Assembly: GCA_000435675.1 (NCBI GenBank)
Contig: FR895138.1
Coordinates: 17,218-58,677 of the forward strand
Direction: 5' to 3'
DNA length: 41,460 nucleotides
Source: Eggerthella sp. CAG:298
GTDB taxonomy: Bacteria; Actinomycetota; Coriobacteriia; Coriobacteriales; Eggerthellaceae
In this document: positions 30,995-39,406 of the stretch, piece after piece
Numbering within the stretch: position 1 is the stretch's first letter
Layout of the letters: every line of letters starts with the position of its first letter
Position numbers and translations under genes: made by a program
The notes under the pieces: model-generated
Databases searched by the model: none
Told to the model about the DNA's origin: nothing
Seen by the model: only the letters and a program-made list of their open reading frames with translations

Positions 30995-31638
30995 TCGAGG
31001 CGGTGGGCACGGTGAAGGCCCTGCGCAAGGGCGCACACAGCGCCATCATCACGGTCGAAGCGCCGCAGATCTTGGACGATGTTCACCTGGGCGACAGTAT
31101 CGCAGTGAATGGAGTCTGCCTGACCGTTACGGCGTTCACCGCGCATACCTTCGATGCGGACATCATGCATGAAACACTCGATCGCTCGGATCTGGGTGCG
31201 CTCCATGCAGGCAGCAAGGTGAACGTTGAGCGCGCCATGGCAGCCAACGGACGTTTCGGCGGTCATATCGTTTCAGGCCACATCGATGGTGTGGGCAAGA
31301 TCACGCGCATCGAGACTGACGACAATGCGGTCTGGTTCACCATCGCGGCTGATCAGAGCATCCTTCGCCATGTGATCCTGAAAGGCTCGATCGCTATTGA
31401 CGGTACCAGCCTCACGGTGGCGCGCCTCACAGATGACACATTCAGCGTCTCAGTGATTCCGCATACGCGCGCCGAAACGAATCTGGCGCAGAAACGCGTG
31501 GGTGATGAGGTCAACCTGGAAACCGATGTGATCGGCAAGTATGTGGACCGGCTGCTTTCCCTTGGTCCGCCAAGCAGTTCGTCGCCCGAGCACACGCAAG
31601 GGATCACCAAAGATTTTCTGCTGATGAATGGGTTTTAA
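30979..31638 (+). CDS. ribE: Riboflavin synthase, alpha chain
   Basis: The 219-aa protein begins MFTGIVEAVGTV and has two lumazine-binding barrels. Each carries the typical CLTVT/SLTVA and GGHIVSGHIDG-type segments. It dismutates two dimethylribityllumazine molecules to riboflavin and the pyrimidinedione. The ATG at 30979, inside the end of ribD, is the family start; translation is probably coupled. Confidence 0.96.
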   Translation: MFTGIVEAVGTVKALRKGAHSAIITVEAPQILDDVHLGDSIAVNGVCLTVTAFTAHTFDADIMHETLDRSDLGALHAGSKVNVERAMAANGRFGGHIVSGHIDGVGKITRIETDDNAVWFTIAADQSILRHVILKGSIAIDGTSLTVARLTDDTFSVSVIPHTRAETNLAQKRVGDEVNLETDVIGKYVDRLLSLGPPSSSSPEHTQGITKDFLLMNGF

Positions 31639-31680
31639 AGAATACGTTAGTACGTTCGTTTGAGATAAGAAGGAGCAAGC

Positions 31681-32883
31681 ATGTTCAAATTCAACACCAT
31701 CGAAGAAGCACTCGAAGACCTGCGCCAAGGTAAGGTTGTCCTCTGCACCGACGATCCAGATCGTGAGAACGAGGGCGATTTCATCTGTGCGGCCGAGTTC
31801 GCCACCACCGAAAACGTGAACTTCATGGCGGTGCACGGCAAGGGCCTCATCTGCATGCCGATGAGCATCGATCTTTGCAAGAAGCTGCAGTTCCCGCAGA
31901 TGGTCATCGAGAACACCGACAACCACGAAACGGCGTTCACGGTCTCGATCGACCACGTGGATACCACTACGGGCATCTCCGCTGAAGAGCGCGGTCTTAC
32001 GGCGCGCAAGGTGGTCGACCAAGATGCGAAGCCGACCGATTTTCGCAGGCCAGGGCATATGTTTCCGCTCATGGCAAAGCCGAACGGCGTGCTTGAGCGC
32101 AACGGCCACACGGAAGCGACAGTTGATCTCATGCGCCTGGCAGGCCTTCAAGAGTGCGGCCTCTGCTGTGAGATCATGCGCGATGATGGCACGATGATGC
32201 GCACGCCCGAGCTTATCGAGCTGGCGAAGAAGTTCGACCTGAAGTTCATCAGCATCAAGGCGCTGCAGGAATATCGCAAGAAGAACGAGAACCACGTCAC
32301 CGAAATCGCCAATACGAATATGCCCACGAAATATGGCAACTTCCGTGCGCGGGTGTTCGTGAACGAGCTCAACGGCGAGCATCACGTTGCGTTGGTGAAG
32401 GGCGATATCGGCAATGGGGAAGACGTGCTCGTGCGCGTTCATTCCGAGTGCTTGACCGGCGATGCGTTCGGCTCGATGCGCTGCGATTGCGGTGATCAGC
32501 TTGCTCAAGCCATGCGCCAGGTGGAAGAAGAGGGTCGTGGCGTGGTGCTCTACATGCGCCAAGAAGGCCGCGGGATCGGCTTGGTGAATAAGTTGCGTGC
32601 CTACGAGCTGCAGGATATGGGTATGGATACGCTCGAGGCGAATCTGGCGCTCGGTTTCGAAGGTGATATGCGCGAGTACTACATCGGCGCGCAGATCCTA
32701 CGGAGCTTGGGTGTGAAGACGATGCGCCTGCTCACGAACAATCCCGATAAGGTCTATCAACTCAAAGATTTCGGCCTCGAGATCATCGATCGTGTGCCGA
32801 TCCAGATTCCGGCGACCGAGCATGACCATTTCTACCTGAAGACCAAGCAGGAGAAGATGGGTCATCTTTTGAGCATCAATTAA
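31681..32883 (+). CDS. ribBA: Bifunctional DHBP synthase / GTP cyclohydrolase II
   Basis: The 400-aa protein fuses two enzymes. The N-terminal 200 residues are 3,4-dihydroxy-2-butanone-4-phosphate synthase (DDPDRENEGDFICAAEF, HTEATVDL). The C-terminal half is GTP cyclohydrolase II, with zinc Cys in VRVHSECLTGDAFGSMRCDC, RQEGRGIGLVNKLRAYELQ and DTLEANLALG. It supplies both precursors of the lumazine ring. GAAGGAG precedes the ATG. Confidence 0.97.
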   Translation: MFKFNTIEEALEDLRQGKVVLCTDDPDRENEGDFICAAEFATTENVNFMAVHGKGLICMPMSIDLCKKLQFPQMVIENTDNHETAFTVSIDHVDTTTGISAEERGLTARKVVDQDAKPTDFRRPGHMFPLMAKPNGVLERNGHTEATVDLMRLAGLQECGLCCEIMRDDGTMMRTPELIELAKKFDLKFISIKALQEYRKKNENHVTEIANTNMPTKYGNFRARVFVNELNGEHHVALVKGDIGNGEDVLVRVHSECLTGDAFGSMRCDCGDQLAQAMRQVEEEGRGVVLYMRQEGRGIGLVNKLRAYELQDMGMDTLEANLALGFEGDMREYYIGAQILRSLGVKTMRLLTNNPDKVYQLKDFGLEIIDRVPIQIPATEHDHFYLKTKQEKMGHLLSIN

Positions 32884-32950
32884 CCAGCGAATCAGGCAAT
32901 TGTGCTTTTGAAAAACTAACAACTGTACCTAACAAACGAAAGGAAATCAC

Positions 32951-33412
32951 ATGAACACACTCGAAGGAAATCTCATTGCAAAGGGCCTCAAGATCGGCAT
33001 CGTTGGTGCGCGCTTCAACGAATTCATCACCTCGAAGTTGATCTCGGGAGCGATGGATGCGCTCGTTCGTCACGACGTGAAAGAGGAAGACGTTGACGTA
33101 GCATGGGTGCCTGGCGCATTCGAGATTCCGTTGGTGGCAAAGAAGATGGCAGAGAGCGGCAAGTATGATGCAGTCATCTGCTTGGGCGCGGTCATTCGTG
33201 GTGCTACCTCGCATTATGATCTGGTCTGCAACGAAGCGGCGAAGGGCATCGCGCATGTTTCGCTGGATACGGGTGTACCGGTCATGTTCGGCATCGTTAC
33301 CACAGACACCATCGAGCAAGCCATCGAGCGCGCAGGCACGAAGGCGGGCAACAAGGGCTTCGATTGCGCGACGGGTGCTATTGAGATGGTTAATCTTTTG
33401 AAGTCGATTTAA
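32951..33412 (+). CDS. ribH: 6,7-dimethyl-8-ribityllumazine synthase
   Basis: The 153-aa protein has IVGARFNEFITSKLI, VAWVPGAFEIPLVAKKMA, CLGAVIRGATSHYD and FGIVTTDTIEQAIERAGTK, all hallmarks of lumazine synthase, which forms large icosahedral or pentameric shells. It condenses the products of RibD and RibB. AAAGGAAAT precedes the ATG. The stop codon is the loop of a perfect hairpin (33399-33424). Confidence 0.97.
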   Translation: MNTLEGNLIAKGLKIGIVGARFNEFITSKLISGAMDALVRHDVKEEDVDVAWVPGAFEIPLVAKKMAESGKYDAVICLGAVIRGATSHYDLVCNEAAKGIAHVSLDTGVPVMFGIVTTDTIEQAIERAGTKAGNKGFDCATGAIEMVNLLKSI

Positions 33413-33424
33413 CAATCGACTTCA
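33399..33424 (+). other. Hairpin with the ribH stop codon in its loop
   Basis: Perfect 11-bp arms (TGAAGTCGATT with AATCGACTTCA) close a TAAC loop containing the TAA. No T tract follows, so it is not a standard terminator, yet it is the only strong structure found at the end of the rib operon. It may stabilise or process the mRNA. The rest of the 33425-33683 gap shows no gene. Confidence 0.5.
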
Positions 33425-33683
33425 TAGCTGACGCTGCGAAGCTGCGAGAGCAGATCTTGAACATTCTGCGCTTGCGCTCACGTACCAAGGTACGCTCGCC
33501 CGCGCATCAAGCCCATGCTTTCGCCCTCGTTTCTTCTCGCTGACTTTGCCAACTATGCAAGTTTGTAAAAAAGATTTTAAGGAAGTCTTGGTATGAGTTG
33601 GAAGATGAACGAGTCTTCAGACTGTGTAAGCGTGATTCGGTATCATTATGAATGATGTGACTCAATTGATTTAGTGGGACGGT

Positions 33684-34343
33684 ATGAGCAAGGGCACGAT
33701 ATTCTTCGATTATGACGGCACGCTTCATGACAGCATGAAGCTCTATAGCCCTGCGCTCCGTAAAGCGTATGCGTGGCTCGTGGACCAAGGTATTGTCGAA
33801 CCGCAGGAGTTGCGCGATGAAGAGATCTGTCGCTGGCTCGGGTGGCAAGTCGAAGATATGTGGACCACCTTCGTTCCCGGCATCGATGAGGCAACATGGC
33901 GCACTGCTGCGAAGATGGTCGCGGATGACATGAATAAGGGTCTGCATGCGGGGAAGGGTGCGCTCTTTCCTGGGGTGAAGGAGATGCTCGAAGAGCTTTA
34001 TGCGCAAGGCTTCGATCTTGCTTTCCTCTCGAATTGCGGCAGACCCTATTGTGACAGTCACCTGCGTATTTTTGGCATCGACCACCTGTTCGCTGCCACC
34101 TATTGCGCTGAGGAATTCGGTTTCATCCCAAAATGGCAGATCTATCAGCAGGTAGCTCCTCAGCATGCATACCCACAGGTGATGGTAGGGGATCGCTTTC
34201 ACGATATCGAAGTAGCCACGCGGGCAAGCATTCCTTCGATCGGTTGTGCGTACGGTTACGGCGATCCATCCGAGCTTGAAGCTGCAACCATCACGGTCGA
34301 TTCACCAGCCCAAATCCCTGCTGCAATCCAGCGTTTGATCTAG
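33684..34343 (+). CDS. HAD-superfamily hydrolase (phosphoglycolate phosphatase-like)
   Basis: The 219-aa protein has the nucleophile motif FFDYDGTLHDS at its N-terminus, motif II Ser in FLSNCGRPY, motif III Lys in FIPKWQIY and motif IV GDRFHDIE, with an alpha-helical cap between. It should dephosphorylate a small phosphate ester; the substrate is unknown. Its TAG stop shares the palindrome CTAG with the stop of the convergent kinase gene, so the two genes overlap by four bases. Confidence 0.85.
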   Translation: MSKGTIFFDYDGTLHDSMKLYSPALRKAYAWLVDQGIVEPQELRDEEICRWLGWQVEDMWTTFVPGIDEATWRTAAKMVADDMNKGLHAGKGALFPGVKEMLEELYAQGFDLAFLSNCGRPYCDSHLRIFGIDHLFAATYCAEEFGFIPKWQIYQQVAPQHAYPQVMVGDRFHDIEVATRASIPSIGCAYGYGDPSELEAATITVDSPAQIPAAIQRLI

Positions 34344-35689
34344 CGATCGTGCTCTTCCTGCGCTTCGATCACGCGTTCAAGCTGAATTTCGAATTGCTTT
34401 GCGGCAGCACGTGGGAACCACGCAGGCAAGAGCTCGTTTCTTGATAAGGTCTCAACGATCTCATCTTCGAACCCATCCAGTTTTCGCGCATCGAACCATG
34501 AGTAATCACGCACCAAAGCAAGTTGGGATGAAGGGTATTCCGAAAAAGGATGTGAGGTGTGGAAGAACGGCCGCGACCCAAAGTCAGATTCGCGTTGCGC
34601 GCTGTAATAGAACCCTCGACCATTGTCGAAAAGCGGGGCCACTCCTACGAACTGCAGCGTTTCCGAATCGCGAATGAGTCCCAAGTTCATATCGTGCCGG
34701 TCGATGTTTGCCGTAAGAAAATCGCACACGATCATCTTGGCAAGTTGGCGCTCAATATCTGCTACTCCTAGCTCGTTGCAAACCTCAACATATTCAGCAT
34801 AGTTGTACGGCTCATATTGTGGCCTGCGAAAACAACTCATGACCTCACGTAAGGGAACGAGCTGCGTGTGTTCGGTGATAAAATTCTCACAGACTGAATG
34901 AGGTTTCCCTTCGTACTCTTCGATCGAATACGCAACGAAATCTTGTGGCTCAAGCAGGCGCTTATAAAGCCTACTGGCAAGCAACTCGGCAAAAGGCTCG
35001 CGCTCTCCCTGATCGCTTCCCTTGATGAGAAAGTTCTTGCCGTCGCGTTGCTCCCACCATTTAGGAAGCATGCCAGGCGTTCCGCTTCCGGGACCTTTTT
35101 CGTTAACATTACCTACGTAAGGATTATGAAAGTAATTGATCTCATTCCAGTCGAGATCAGAACCTTCAGGTCTGAACCAATATTGATCGGTGAGGTTTTG
35201 CCCGAACGTTTGAAAGAGAAGTTCTGCTGGATCTTTGCAGCCGGTTTTAGCGAGTATCTCACGAAGACCAATGCGGTTTTCGGGGATATAGCGGTCAGTG
35301 ATCCAAGAGGTGAGCTGGGCTGTAGTTGGCTTACCAATTCCTCTACAGGCTCCGACCGGGCTTGCGATCACGTGCTCGTCCGTCTCCACCTTTACAACGC
35401 GCTTTGACTCATTGTCGAATACGAAGTGCAAGATGGCATCATTCTTATTCATGAGCGTATAGGCCTGGATAAGATCGCGCCTCTTTTGCCCGTAGGGGGG
35501 TCGGCCTGAAACAGTTCCGCTAGCAAGGCGGGATCGAACGGACTCTTCGCTCACTGCCCAAGATTTGCCAAATTTCTGCGCTTCAAGATCACCGCTATGA
35601 ATGAGCGCTACCACACGGCGTTCGCTTACGCCGAGCAATCGGGCTGCTTCTGCGCTTGTAATATTAGTGCCGTTCATATTCTCTTCCAT
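34340..35689 (-). CDS. HipA-like serine/threonine kinase fused to an N-terminal excisionase-type HTH domain
   Basis: The protein of about 449 aa begins with a MerR/excisionase helix-turn-helix (SAEAARLLGVSERRVVALIH and FGKSWAVSEESV, residues 7-50). The body is a HipA/CtkA-type kinase: FLIKGSDQGEREPFAELLAS as the nucleotide loop, the catalytic NIDRHDMNLGLI, and the Mg-binding LFDNGRGF. HipA kinases phosphorylate aminoacyl-tRNA synthetases and cause dormancy; the partner HipB is normally a separate HTH repressor. Here no separate antitoxin gene is seen, suggesting one polypeptide both senses its operators and acts as kinase. The start is uncertain: ATG 35689 is used, 35677 is an alternative. 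An in-frame ATG at 35725 lies upstream of the -10 box. Confidence 0.8.
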   Translation of the reverse strand: MEENMNGTNITSAEAARLLGVSERRVVALIHSGDLEAQKFGKSWAVSEESVRSRLASGTVSGRPPYGQKRRDLIQAYTLMNKNDAILHFVFDNESKRVVKVETDEHVIASPVGACRGIGKPTTAQLTSWITDRYIPENRIGLREILAKTGCKDPAELLFQTFGQNLTDQYWFRPEGSDLDWNEINYFHNPYVGNVNEKGPGSGTPGMLPKWWEQRDGKNFLIKGSDQGEREPFAELLASRLYKRLLEPQDFVAYSIEEYEGKPHSVCENFITEHTQLVPLREVMSCFRRPQYEPYNYAEYVEVCNELGVADIERQLAKMIVCDFLTANIDRHDMNLGLIRDSETLQFVGVAPLFDNGRGFYYSAQRESDFGSRPFFHTSHPFSEYPSSQLALVRDYSWFDARKLDGFEDEIVETLSRNELLPAWFPRAAAKQFEIQLERVIEAQEEHDR

Positions 35690-35710
35690 GGATGGTAGGA
35701 ATCTAGCCAG

Positions 35711-35738
35711 AAAAGTATACCGCATTCAGAATAGTTTC
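35711..35738 (-). promoter_or_regulatory. Operator 1 overlapping the -10 box of the HTH-HipA gene
   Basis: This 28-base site matches operator 2 at 24 of 28 positions in opposite orientation. It includes the -10 box TATACT (minus strand, 35719-35714). Binding by the HTH domain here would block transcription of the kinase gene. Confidence 0.65.
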
Positions 35739-35756
35739 ATAGTTCAATATTGGCGA

Positions 35757-35784
35757 AAAACTATTCCGAATGCGGAATAGTTTT
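35757..35784. promoter_or_regulatory. Operator 2: perfect 12-bp inverted repeat
   Basis: AAAACTATTCCG and CGGAATAGTTTT flank an AATG spacer. The centre is 46 bp from that of operator 1, four to four and a half helical turns. The two sites lie between the kinase gene and the divergent aldo/keto reductase, so either gene could be controlled. No T tract or gene end is nearby, so it is not a terminator. Confidence 0.7.
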
Positions 35785-35913
35785 ATCAAATCTGCAAATT
35801 CGCCATTTTGACAGGTTTGCTGCCATGGAGAACTTGAAGGGTTTTCACATAAGCGCTAGATCGTATGCGAGGATAGAGTCAGGAAGGCGAGCAGCAGAAG
35901 AGGGCAGAGAGCT

Positions 35914-37113
35914 ATGGAATATCGAATTGATGAGCGATCAGGAAACAAGCTATCCATCTTAGGGTTCGGCTGCATGCGTTTTCCTACCACGCGGCCTGGC
36001 AAGATCGATCTGCTGCGCACCGAGCTGCTCATCCTTGAGGCGATCGCATCGGGTATCAACTATTTCGATACCGCCTATCTCTATCCTGGCAGTGAAGAGG
36101 CACTCGGTACGATTCTTGACCAGAACGGCCTGCGCAACCGCGTCAACATCGCAACGAAGCTTCCGCACACGAATTGCAAGTCGCTCGAAGACATCGAGCG
36201 CTGCTTCCAGAGATCATGTGCGCGTCTAAAGACCGACTACCTTGATTATTACCTCATCCACAACGTGTCCACGCTCGAACAATGGACACGCCTGGTCGAC
36301 CTTGGCATCGAAGCGTGGATCGCGGAGAAGAAGCGCACCGGAGCCATCAAGCAGATCGGCTTTTCCTTTCACGGATCGATCCCTGAATTCATGAAGCTCA
36401 TCGATGCTTACGACTGGGATTTCTGCCAGATCCAGTACAACTATGCCAACGAGCACTACCAGGCAGGACGTGATGGCCTCCATTATGCTGCCAGCAAGGG
36501 ACTGCCCGTCATCATCATGGAGCCGCTGCTGGGCGGACGTTTGGTCGATCGTCTTCCTGAGCGAGCAAAAGAGGTCATCGAGCAAAGTGCACCATCAGAT
36601 ATGAGCGAAACGCAAGCGGCAGTCAGTCTGGCCCTTCGTTGGCTGTGGGATCAGCCCGAGGTCACCGTGGTGCTCTCAGGTATGAGCACCGAAGAGCAAC
36701 TGCTCGATAACATCGCTATCGCAGATGACGCGACACCTGGCTGCCTTACCGAAGCGGAGCAAGCAACGCTCGATCGTGTGCTCGCGTTATTCAATGAGAG
36801 CTTCCGTGTTCCCTGTACGGGCTGCAACTATTGCATGCCTTGTCCGAAAGGGATCAATATCCCGTCGCTCTTCAACGCGTATAACACTTCGTATTCGGTC
36901 AATTGGTTGACAGGCGCGAAGAACTATTTCATGAGCGTTGGCGCTTTAGGAACCGACGCTCATTATGCAAGTGATTGTGTCGAGTGTGGTGCATGTGTAA
37001 GGAAATGCCCGCAGCAGATTGCCGTCCCCAAGGAATTGAAGAACGTGCGCCGCCGGCTCCAGCCACCTGTAACCAAGGCGATCATGCAGGTTGTTTCGAA
37101 GATGAGGCTTTAG
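35914..37113 (+). CDS. Aldo/keto reductase with C-terminal ferredoxin domain
   Basis: The 399-aa protein has an AKR barrel with the catalytic set: Asp and Tyr in FDTAYLYPGSEE, Lys in IATKLP and His in YLIHNV. The last 100 residues add two cysteine clusters (CTGCNYCMPCPKGINIP and CVECGACVRKCPQ) for [4Fe-4S] centres. Such proteins are common in gut anaerobes; electrons may come from ferredoxin instead of NADPH. The physiological substrate is unknown. It ends four bases before the convergent hexapeptide-repeat gene. Confidence 0.88.
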   Translation: MEYRIDERSGNKLSILGFGCMRFPTTRPGKIDLLRTELLILEAIASGINYFDTAYLYPGSEEALGTILDQNGLRNRVNIATKLPHTNCKSLEDIERCFQRSCARLKTDYLDYYLIHNVSTLEQWTRLVDLGIEAWIAEKKRTGAIKQIGFSFHGSIPEFMKLIDAYDWDFCQIQYNYANEHYQAGRDGLHYAASKGLPVIIMEPLLGGRLVDRLPERAKEVIEQSAPSDMSETQAAVSLALRWLWDQPEVTVVLSGMSTEEQLLDNIAIADDATPGCLTEAEQATLDRVLALFNESFRVPCTGCNYCMPCPKGINIPSLFNAYNTSYSVNWLTGAKNYFMSVGALGTDAHYASDCVECGACVRKCPQQIAVPKELKNVRRRLQPPVTKAIMQVVSKMRL

Positions 37114-37117
37114 CGCA

Positions 37118-37714
37118 CTACCGCCAGCACTGGTAGTTGTACTGCTCTGGCTGTTCGCTAGGTTCTTGCAAGCAGATGGTCGGCAGGTCGCGTGGAACAT
37201 CTTTGCCCGTGAAGAAGAAGCCCGCCTCGGCTAATTGGCTTGCTTCGCTCTGATAGTCGTCTGCTGAAGTTTGCGTGTAGGCGCGTTCTTCGTCGCTCAG
37301 CTGACCGCGTACTTTTGCCGGCACGCCCATTACAAGCGATCCATCAGGGATAACAGCCCCTTTGGTAACCACGGCGCCCGCGCCAACAACGCAGTTCTTG
37401 CCCACTACTGCGCCATCCAAGATGACAGAATTCATGCCGATGATCGTGTTGTCCTTCACGGTTGCACCATGAATCGTGGCATTATGACCAACGGTCACGT
37501 TGTTGCCGATCGTGCAAGGGAAGTCATATTCAACATGTATCACGCAGTTGTCTTGGATGTTCGTGTTCGTTCCGATCGCGATGGGTTCACGTTCGGCGCG
37601 CATGACCACACCGGGATAGACCGAGGAATGCTTGCCAATGGTGATGTCACCTAGAAGCGTGCAGTTGCGCGCTAGATAGCACTCTGGATCAAGTTTGACT
37701 GCATTGATTTCCAT
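37118..37714 (-). CDS. Gamma-class carbonic anhydrase-like hexapeptide-repeat protein
   Basis: The 198-aa protein has the left-handed beta-helix made of hexapeptide repeats (GDITIGKHSSVYPGVVMR, TNIQDNCVIHVE). Metal-ligand His residues are in VIHVE and VGHNATIHG, in the YrdA/CaiE/gamma-CA arrangement, followed by a short helical tail. Enzymatic activity is not assured in this family. The ATG at 37714, after GAAGGAG, is preferred to the GTG at 37720. A -10 TATAAT (37749-37744) suggests its own promoter. Confidence 0.85.
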   Translation of the reverse strand: MEINAVKLDPECYLARNCTLLGDITIGKHSSVYPGVVMRAEREPIAIGTNTNIQDNCVIHVEYDFPCTIGNNVTVGHNATIHGATVKDNTIIGMNSVILDGAVVGKNCVVGAGAVVTKGAVIPDGSLVMGVPAKVRGQLSDEERAYTQTSADDYQSEASQLAEAGFFFTGKDVPRDLPTICLQEPSEQPEQYNYQCWR

Positions 37715-37796
37715 GTTCACTCCTTCAAGATCTCGCTCTTACTATTATATGCTCTACTGTCTGCAATCTTTGGTCACGCTGCAAGGCTCACTACGC

Positions 37797-37826
37797 AAAA
37801 AAGGACCCGCATGAAGCGAGTCCTTT
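37797..37826 (-). terminator. Terminator of the aspartate aminotransferase gene
   Basis: On the minus strand AAAGGACTCGC pairs with GCGGGTCCTTT around a five-base loop, followed by T6. It lies about 120 bases past the aminotransferase stop; the bases between show no gene. Confidence 0.85.
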
Positions 37827-37948
37827 AAGTAGCAGAAGGGGAGATTCAAACTTCTTTCCCTTGTGCTTGCTTGCTGGCAGCGTTCCTTTGCTTAGGCAAG
37901 CTTAACTTTCCAGCTTAGGGCGCTTGGCCTATCAGATGCTCTGTTTGC

Positions 37949-39238
37949 TTAATCCTCCAGCAGCTTCTCGACCGCAGCAAGCTTCACGCAAGTCACGAAC
38001 ACCTTCATGGCCTGGTCAAGCTCTTCGAGCGGTGGCAGGGTAGGAGCGATGCGGATGTTCGAGTCCGCGGGATCGTTCTTGTAAGGATACGTTGCGCCTG
38101 CGCCTGTCATGGTCACGCCAGCATCCTTCGCCAGCGAAACGATGCGCTTTGCCGTGCCTTCAGGAGCATCGAAGGAGATGAAGTAGCCACCACGCGGGTT
38201 GCTCCAGCTTCCGCAGCCCGTTCCCTCAAGCCCGTTACTCAAGGTCTCGAGCACCAGTTCGAACTTCGGACGAATGATAGCGGCATGCTTCGCCATGTGT
38301 TCAGCGATACCATCCGCGTCCTTCAAGAACTTGACGTGGCGCAGCTGGTTGATCTTGTCATGGCCGATCGTCTGCACGCCCATGCGTGCCTTGATGTCCG
38401 CGATATTCTCAGGGCTTGCTGCCATAGCCGAGATGCCAGCTCCCGGAAGCGTGACCTTGGAAGTCGAGCCGAACTTGAAGTAGCGATTTGGGTTTCCAGC
38501 TTCAACACAAGCATCGGCAATATCGAGCAACTGATCCTGATCAGCCACATTGTCATAGAGGTGATGAACGGTATAGGCGTTATCCCAGAAGATGCGGAAA
38601 TCGTCCGCTGCGGTGGGCATGGATGCCAGCTCTCGTACGACCTCATCGCTATACGTAACGCCGCCTGGATTAGAATACTTCGGCACGCACCAGATACCCT
38701 TCACAGAAGCATCATTCGCCACGAGCTCTTTGACCACGTCCATGTCGGGGCCATCTTCGTTCATGGGAACCGGGATCATCTTGATACCGAATGCCTCGGT
38801 CACGCCGAAGTGGCGATCATAGCCCGGAACGGGGCAGAGGAACTTCACTTCTTCAAGCTGGCTCCAAGGGGTTGCGCCCAGCGTGCCGAACACCCAGCAG
38901 CGCATGACGGTGTCATACATGATGTTCAGGCTTGAGTTGCCGAATACGATAACATTGGCCGGATCGTCGTCGAGCATCGAGGCCATGAGCACCTTCGCTT
39001 CCTCGATGCCGTCCAAAATGCCGTAATTGCGCAGGTCAGTGCCAGCTTCATCAACACATTCGGTGGTCGAAGAAATGATATCGAGCATGGGCATGCTCAG
39101 ACCCAACTGGTCTTTCGCGGGCTTGCCGCGAGCCATGTTGAGAGAAAGGTCGAGCGCGCAATATTCGTCGTATTCCTTTTGCAGCGCATCCTTGAGCGTC
39201 AAGAGTTCGTCTCGCGTCATTTCTTCGTAGGTGGACAT
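37949..39238 (-). CDS. Aspartate aminotransferase, class Ic type (fold-type I PLP enzyme)
   Basis: The 429-aa protein has DLSLNMARGKPAKDQLGLSM at its N-terminus, FGNSSLNIMYDT, the PKYSNPGG motif and the PLP-lysine in FGSTSKVTLPGAGISAM. It matches the Asp_aminotransf (class Ic) group found in Actinobacteria, which transfers the amino group from aspartate to 2-oxoglutarate. I chose the ATG at 39238 after AAAGGAAAAGG; the upstream in-frame start at 39265 has no ribosome binding site. Transcription is divergent from the symporter gene. Confidence 0.88.
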   Translation of the reverse strand: MSTYEEMTRDELLTLKDALQKEYDEYCALDLSLNMARGKPAKDQLGLSMPMLDIISSTTECVDEAGTDLRNYGILDGIEEAKVLMASMLDDDPANVIVFGNSSLNIMYDTVMRCWVFGTLGATPWSQLEEVKFLCPVPGYDRHFGVTEAFGIKMIPVPMNEDGPDMDVVKELVANDASVKGIWCVPKYSNPGGVTYSDEVVRELASMPTAADDFRIFWDNAYTVHHLYDNVADQDQLLDIADACVEAGNPNRYFKFGSTSKVTLPGAGISAMAASPENIADIKARMGVQTIGHDKINQLRHVKFLKDADGIAEHMAKHAAIIRPKFELVLETLSNGLEGTGCGSWSNPRGGYFISFDAPEGTAKRIVSLAKDAGVTMTGAGATYPYKNDPADSNIRIAPTLPPLEELDQAMKVFVTCVKLAAVEKLLED

Positions 39239-39293
39239 ACCTTTTCCTTTCGTATTGCGTCCCATATGCGGAATTTAACCGTATGAAACACTC

Positions 39294-39319
39294 ATTATAG
39301 GGGATGCTTAGAGTATAAT
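39294..39319. promoter_or_regulatory. Divergent promoter region of the aminotransferase and symporter genes
   Basis: Two TATAAT boxes face apart: minus strand 39299-39294 and plus strand 39314-39319. Neither -35 is strong. The two transcripts would start about 25-40 bases apart, so they may be regulated together. Confidence 0.45.
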
Positions 39320-39406
39320 CCGCTGCGGCTATTTTCCCAAGAACAACCGGTGAAGGTGGCCAAAAGCAACGAACATAACTGAAGACAGAAACGAAAAGGG
39401 AGATGT

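Noticed and set aside
33481..33497. Small inverted repeat CGTACC/GGTACG after ribH
   Set aside because: Six-base arms with a two-base loop and no T tract; too short to support a function.
35750..35962. 70-codon open frame that could be a separate antitoxin for the HipA-like kinase
   Set aside because: It starts inside operator 2, overlaps the aldo/keto reductase start, has no ribosome binding site and lacks a helix-turn-helix pattern.
37830..37948. tRNA-like T-arm sequence (GTTTGAATC on the minus strand)
   Set aside because: No matching acceptor or anticodon stem could be built; it is treated as 3' untranslated sequence of the aminotransferase gene.
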